Below are positions 4,929-6,642 of a DNA stretch of 6,642 bases, in pieces. The stretch is from Flavobacteriaceae bacterium. Its GTDB lineage: Bacteria > Bacteroidota > Bacteroidia > Flavobacteriales > Flavobacteriaceae. Numbering within the stretch: position 1 is the stretch's first letter; each line of letters begins with the position of its first letter. Below the pieces are notes generated by a model. It made no database searches, had not been told where the DNA came from, and was given only the letters and a program-made list of their open reading frames with translations. The stretch is from positions 1 through 6,642 of the forward strand of contig WFZY01000101.1 in NCBI GenBank assembly GCA_015489265.1. Direction: 5' to 3'. Made by a program: the position numbers and the translations under genes.

Positions 4929-6458
4929 ATGGTCAAATATACATCACAAAAACAGGTAAAATTAGAATTTTTTAAGCATCCGTTCAACAACGATTTAGAT
5001 CCGAACAATCGCTGGGTTAAATTATCAGAACTTATTCCATGGGATGAACTTGCAAATGTTTACAGTCAAAAATTAGATTCCAATCGTGGTCGCTTTTCAG
5101 TCGATGTTCGCACTGTCTTAGCCGCTATGATTATTAAGCATTTTTTAAAACTGGACGATAGAGGGACGATACAGATGATACAAGAGAATCTTTATCTGCA
5201 ATTTTTCTGTGGTTTACCGGAATTTACCCATAAACCGGTCTTTGATCCCAGCTTATTTGTTGATATCCGCAAACGTTTGGGTGGCAGTGAGTTTGACGAA
5301 TTTAATAAACTCGTCATTTCCAAGTTTGAAGCCGTCAAATCACAGGCAATAAACAAGAAAAAATCAAGTAAAAAGAAACAATCATCATCCGACGACCATC
5401 ATAGAGATCCCGATTCTGAAAATCAAACCCAAAACAAAGGCACTCTTATAGCAGATGCCACAGTAGCAGACCAAGAGATTAAATTTCCAAATGATGTCGA
5501 TTTGTTAAATCAAGCTCGAGAACATTTAGAGCGTATGGTTAATACGCTTTATCAACAGGACATAGACAAGCAAAAACCACGTCTTTATCGTAGAGTGGCA
5601 CGTGTAGATTTTCTTAATTTTTCAAAGAAAAAACGAAAAAGTAAAAAATTTATTCGCCAAAATATCAAGAAACAATTACAATATGTCCGGAGAGATTTAA
5701 AAGCATTGCGAGAAATGTTAGCTAACACACAAAGGCAAAAACAATTAAAATCATCTGACATAAAATTGTTAGAAACCATTGATAAACTGTACCAACAACA
5801 AAAAGAAATGTATGAACAAAAAACACATAGTATTGCCAATCGGATTGTCAATTTATATCAACCTTGGGTGCGTCCGATAGTCAGAGGTAAGTCGGGCAAA
5901 AAAGTAGAGTTTGGTTCAAAAATAAACATTATGCTAAAAGACGGTTTTGTACGGATAAATCATTTTGATTTTGAAGCCTTTAATGAAGGACAATTGGTTG
6001 AGTCAATGATAGAAAGTTATTATGCGTTTTATGGTTATTATCCGGAATATTTTTTAGGCGACAAAATATATTTGAATAGAGCCAATCGAAAATATCTCAA
6101 AGAAAGACATATAAAAATCGTAGGTAAACCGCTGGGGCGCCCCCCTAAACAAAGTCATGAAACGGCAAGTGAAAAACGAAAAAAACGAAAAAAAGCCGCT
6201 GAAAGAAATCAAGTTGAAGGCAAATTTGGACAAGCAAAAAGAGGCTACAAACTTAATAACATTAAAGCAAGATTAGCAGCAACCAGCGAATCGTGGGTAA
6301 ATGCAATCTTATTTGTTATAAATTTGAAAAAATTAGCAGAACAAATGGAAAATTATGGCGGTATTTTTCTGTCTTTATTAAAAAAACTCTGTAATTGTAT
6401 CAAAAATTGGTTCAAAATTAAAATCATTAGAAAATCTATCGAAATTTTACCTGTATAA
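4929..6458 (+). CDS. DDE transposase, IS5/IS1182-type
   Basis: A 509-residue transposase that cuts and joins the ends of its own element. I chose ATG 4929 because the nine bases between it and the alternative GTG 4920 add only three residues and would leave almost no leader after the promoter at 4876-4907. The N-terminal DUF772-type region (about 40-130) contains VDVRTVLAAMIIKHFLKLDD and PVFDPSLFVDIRKRLG. A low-complexity Lys/Ser/His linker follows (about 143-162). Likely catalytic residues are Asp176 in TLIADATVAD, Asp378 in YFLGDKIYLN and Glu430 in NQVEGKFGQAKRGY. A long, charged, probably coiled-coil insertion (about 190-305) lies between the first two, then WVRPIVRGKSGKKVEFGSKI and GKPLGRPPK. 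The C-terminal tail after KKLAEQ is basic and hydrophobic. No frameshift or internal stop is present, so the protein is probably functional. Confidence 0.92.
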   Translation: MVKYTSQKQVKLEFFKHPFNNDLDPNNRWVKLSELIPWDELANVYSQKLDSNRGRFSVDVRTVLAAMIIKHFLKLDDRGTIQMIQENLYLQFFCGLPEFTHKPVFDPSLFVDIRKRLGGSEFDEFNKLVISKFEAVKSQAINKKKSSKKKQSSSDDHHRDPDSENQTQNKGTLIADATVADQEIKFPNDVDLLNQAREHLERMVNTLYQQDIDKQKPRLYRRVARVDFLNFSKKKRKSKKFIRQNIKKQLQYVRRDLKALREMLANTQRQKQLKSSDIKLLETIDKLYQQQKEMYEQKTHSIANRIVNLYQPWVRPIVRGKSGKKVEFGSKINIMLKDGFVRINHFDFEAFNEGQLVESMIESYYAFYGYYPEYFLGDKIYLNRANRKYLKERHIKIVGKPLGRPPKQSHETASEKRKKRKKAAERNQVEGKFGQAKRGYKLNNIKARLAATSESWVNAILFVINLKKLAEQMENYGGIFLSLLKKLCNCIKNWFKIKIIRKSIEILPV

Positions 6459-6476
6459 GCAAGAGGGATTAAAAAT

Positions 6477-6491
6477 AAAATCAGCAGACCC
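6477..6491 (-). repeat. Right terminal inverted repeat of the insertion sequence
   Basis: AAAATCAGCAGACCC is the exact reverse complement of 4809-4823 and lies 18 bp after the transposase stop codon. TA follows at 6492-6493. Confidence 0.93.
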
Positions 6492-6530
6492 TAGTTAAAT
6501 GCTTCATATTTATTGACTTTTAGTAGAGCA

Positions 6531-6560
6531 CAAATATAAGCTTTAACTGGGAGTAATCAA
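6531..6560 (-). promoter_or_regulatory. Minus-strand promoter, probably the original MmcQ/YjbR promoter
   Basis: On the minus strand TTG (6560-6558), a 19-bp spacer and TATATTTG (6538-6531) match the Bacteroidota -33/-7 consensus exactly. It points left towards the insertion sequence and, beyond it, the MmcQ/YjbR gene. No gene lies between it and the right end of the element. Removing the element would place it about 87 nt upstream, counted from the predicted start of transcription to the start codon at 4750. Confidence 0.6.
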
Positions 6561-6573
6561 GGGTGAAGGGGTG

Positions 6574-6634
6574 ATCCCTTCGCTCTTTTTGCTCCGTTTC
6601 GCTACGCTTCACTTCTCAAAAAGAGCGAAGGGAT
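6574..6634. repeat. Long intergenic hairpin at right edge
   Basis: ATCCCTTCGCTCTTTTTG (6574-6591) and CAAAAAGAGCGAAGGGAT (6617-6634) are perfect 18-bp complements around a 25-nt loop. Alternative pairings exist: GAAGGG (6565-6570) with CCCTTC (6576-6581), and TTCGCTA (6598-6604) with TAGCGAA (6634-6640). It may be a terminator of a gene entering from the right or a dispersed repeat. There is no T-run directly after the stem on either strand. The rest of 6494-6642 contains only the promoter at 6531-6560 and no coding potential that I can support. Confidence 0.7.
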
Positions 6635-6642
6635 AGCGAATA

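Larger units (their letters stand above)
4809..6491 (+). mobile_element. Complete insertion sequence, IS5/IS1182-type, 1683 bp
   Basis: The boundaries are set by perfect 15-bp terminal inverted repeats, GGGTCTGCTGATTTT at 4809-4823 and AAAATCAGCAGACCC at 6477-6491, each flanked by TA. The element holds one intact transposase gene filling most of its length, with its own promoter at the left end. Size, a single DDE transposase with an N-terminal DUF772-type domain and short GGG-starting repeats fit the IS5/IS1182 group. Family assignment is from memory of protein layout, not a search. Intact ends and an intact ORF suggest a recent and possibly still active insertion. It lies just upstream of the MmcQ/YjbR gene and probably separates it from its promoter. 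Confidence 0.9.

Noticed and set aside
5585..5851. Open frame of 88 codons on the minus strand, Cys/Phe-rich
   Set aside because: It is the antisense shadow of the Lys/Gln-rich coiled-coil region of the transposase, with no start context or promoter.
1..6642. CRISPR array, tRNA or rRNA genes
   Set aside because: I saw no regularly spaced repeats, no cloverleaf with a TTCRA arm and no rRNA-like sequence. All sizeable stretches are explained by genes or the insertion sequence.

Overview
The window looks like chromosomal DNA from a member of the Bacteroidota, most likely Flavobacteriia. The base composition is AT-rich. Start codons lack Shine-Dalgarno sequences and instead follow A/T-rich leaders. 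Several upstream regions carry the Bacteroidota -7 element TAnnTTTG, and the protein families (START-like protein, ECF sigma operon with a Spy-like partner, tryptophanase-type lyase) fit that group. This is inferred from sequence features alone; no database was searched.

Layout, left to right. (1) 1-977, minus strand: N-terminal 325 residues of a PLP-dependent tryptophanase (tnaA-like), running off the left edge. (2) 978-1122: gap with a REP-like imperfect palindrome and a 10-bp direct repeat just upstream of tnaA. (3) 1123-2230, minus strand: prfB (release factor 2). The gene is complete only if a +1 programmed frameshift at CTT-TGA-C is used, so a plain ORF search sees a protein lacking its first 52 residues. 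(4) 2320-2712, plus strand: small START-like (SRPBCC) protein, divergent from prfB, followed by a strong intrinsic terminator. (5) 2854-4350, plus strand: a compact three-gene operon of an ECF sigma factor, a small single-pass membrane protein (probable anti-sigma) and a secreted Spy/CpxP-like basic protein (probable periplasmic sensor), closed by a terminator at 4373-4398. (6) 4397-4750, minus strand: MmcQ/YjbR-family protein. (7) 4809-6491: an intact insertion sequence with 15-bp perfect terminal inverted repeats flanked by TA and one full-length DDE transposase. (8) 6494-6642: non-coding DNA with a good minus-strand promoter and a large hairpin, cut by the window edge.

The most system-like part is the sigma operon. 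It resembles the CnrH/CnrY/CnrX logic: a periplasmic sensor acts on a membrane anti-sigma, which holds an ECF sigma. The putative periplasmic tail of the membrane protein is strongly acidic, while its secreted neighbour is strongly basic and Met/Arg-rich. The second notable point is that the insertion sequence lies between the MmcQ/YjbR gene and what looks like its original promoter, about 1.7 kb away on the far side of the element.
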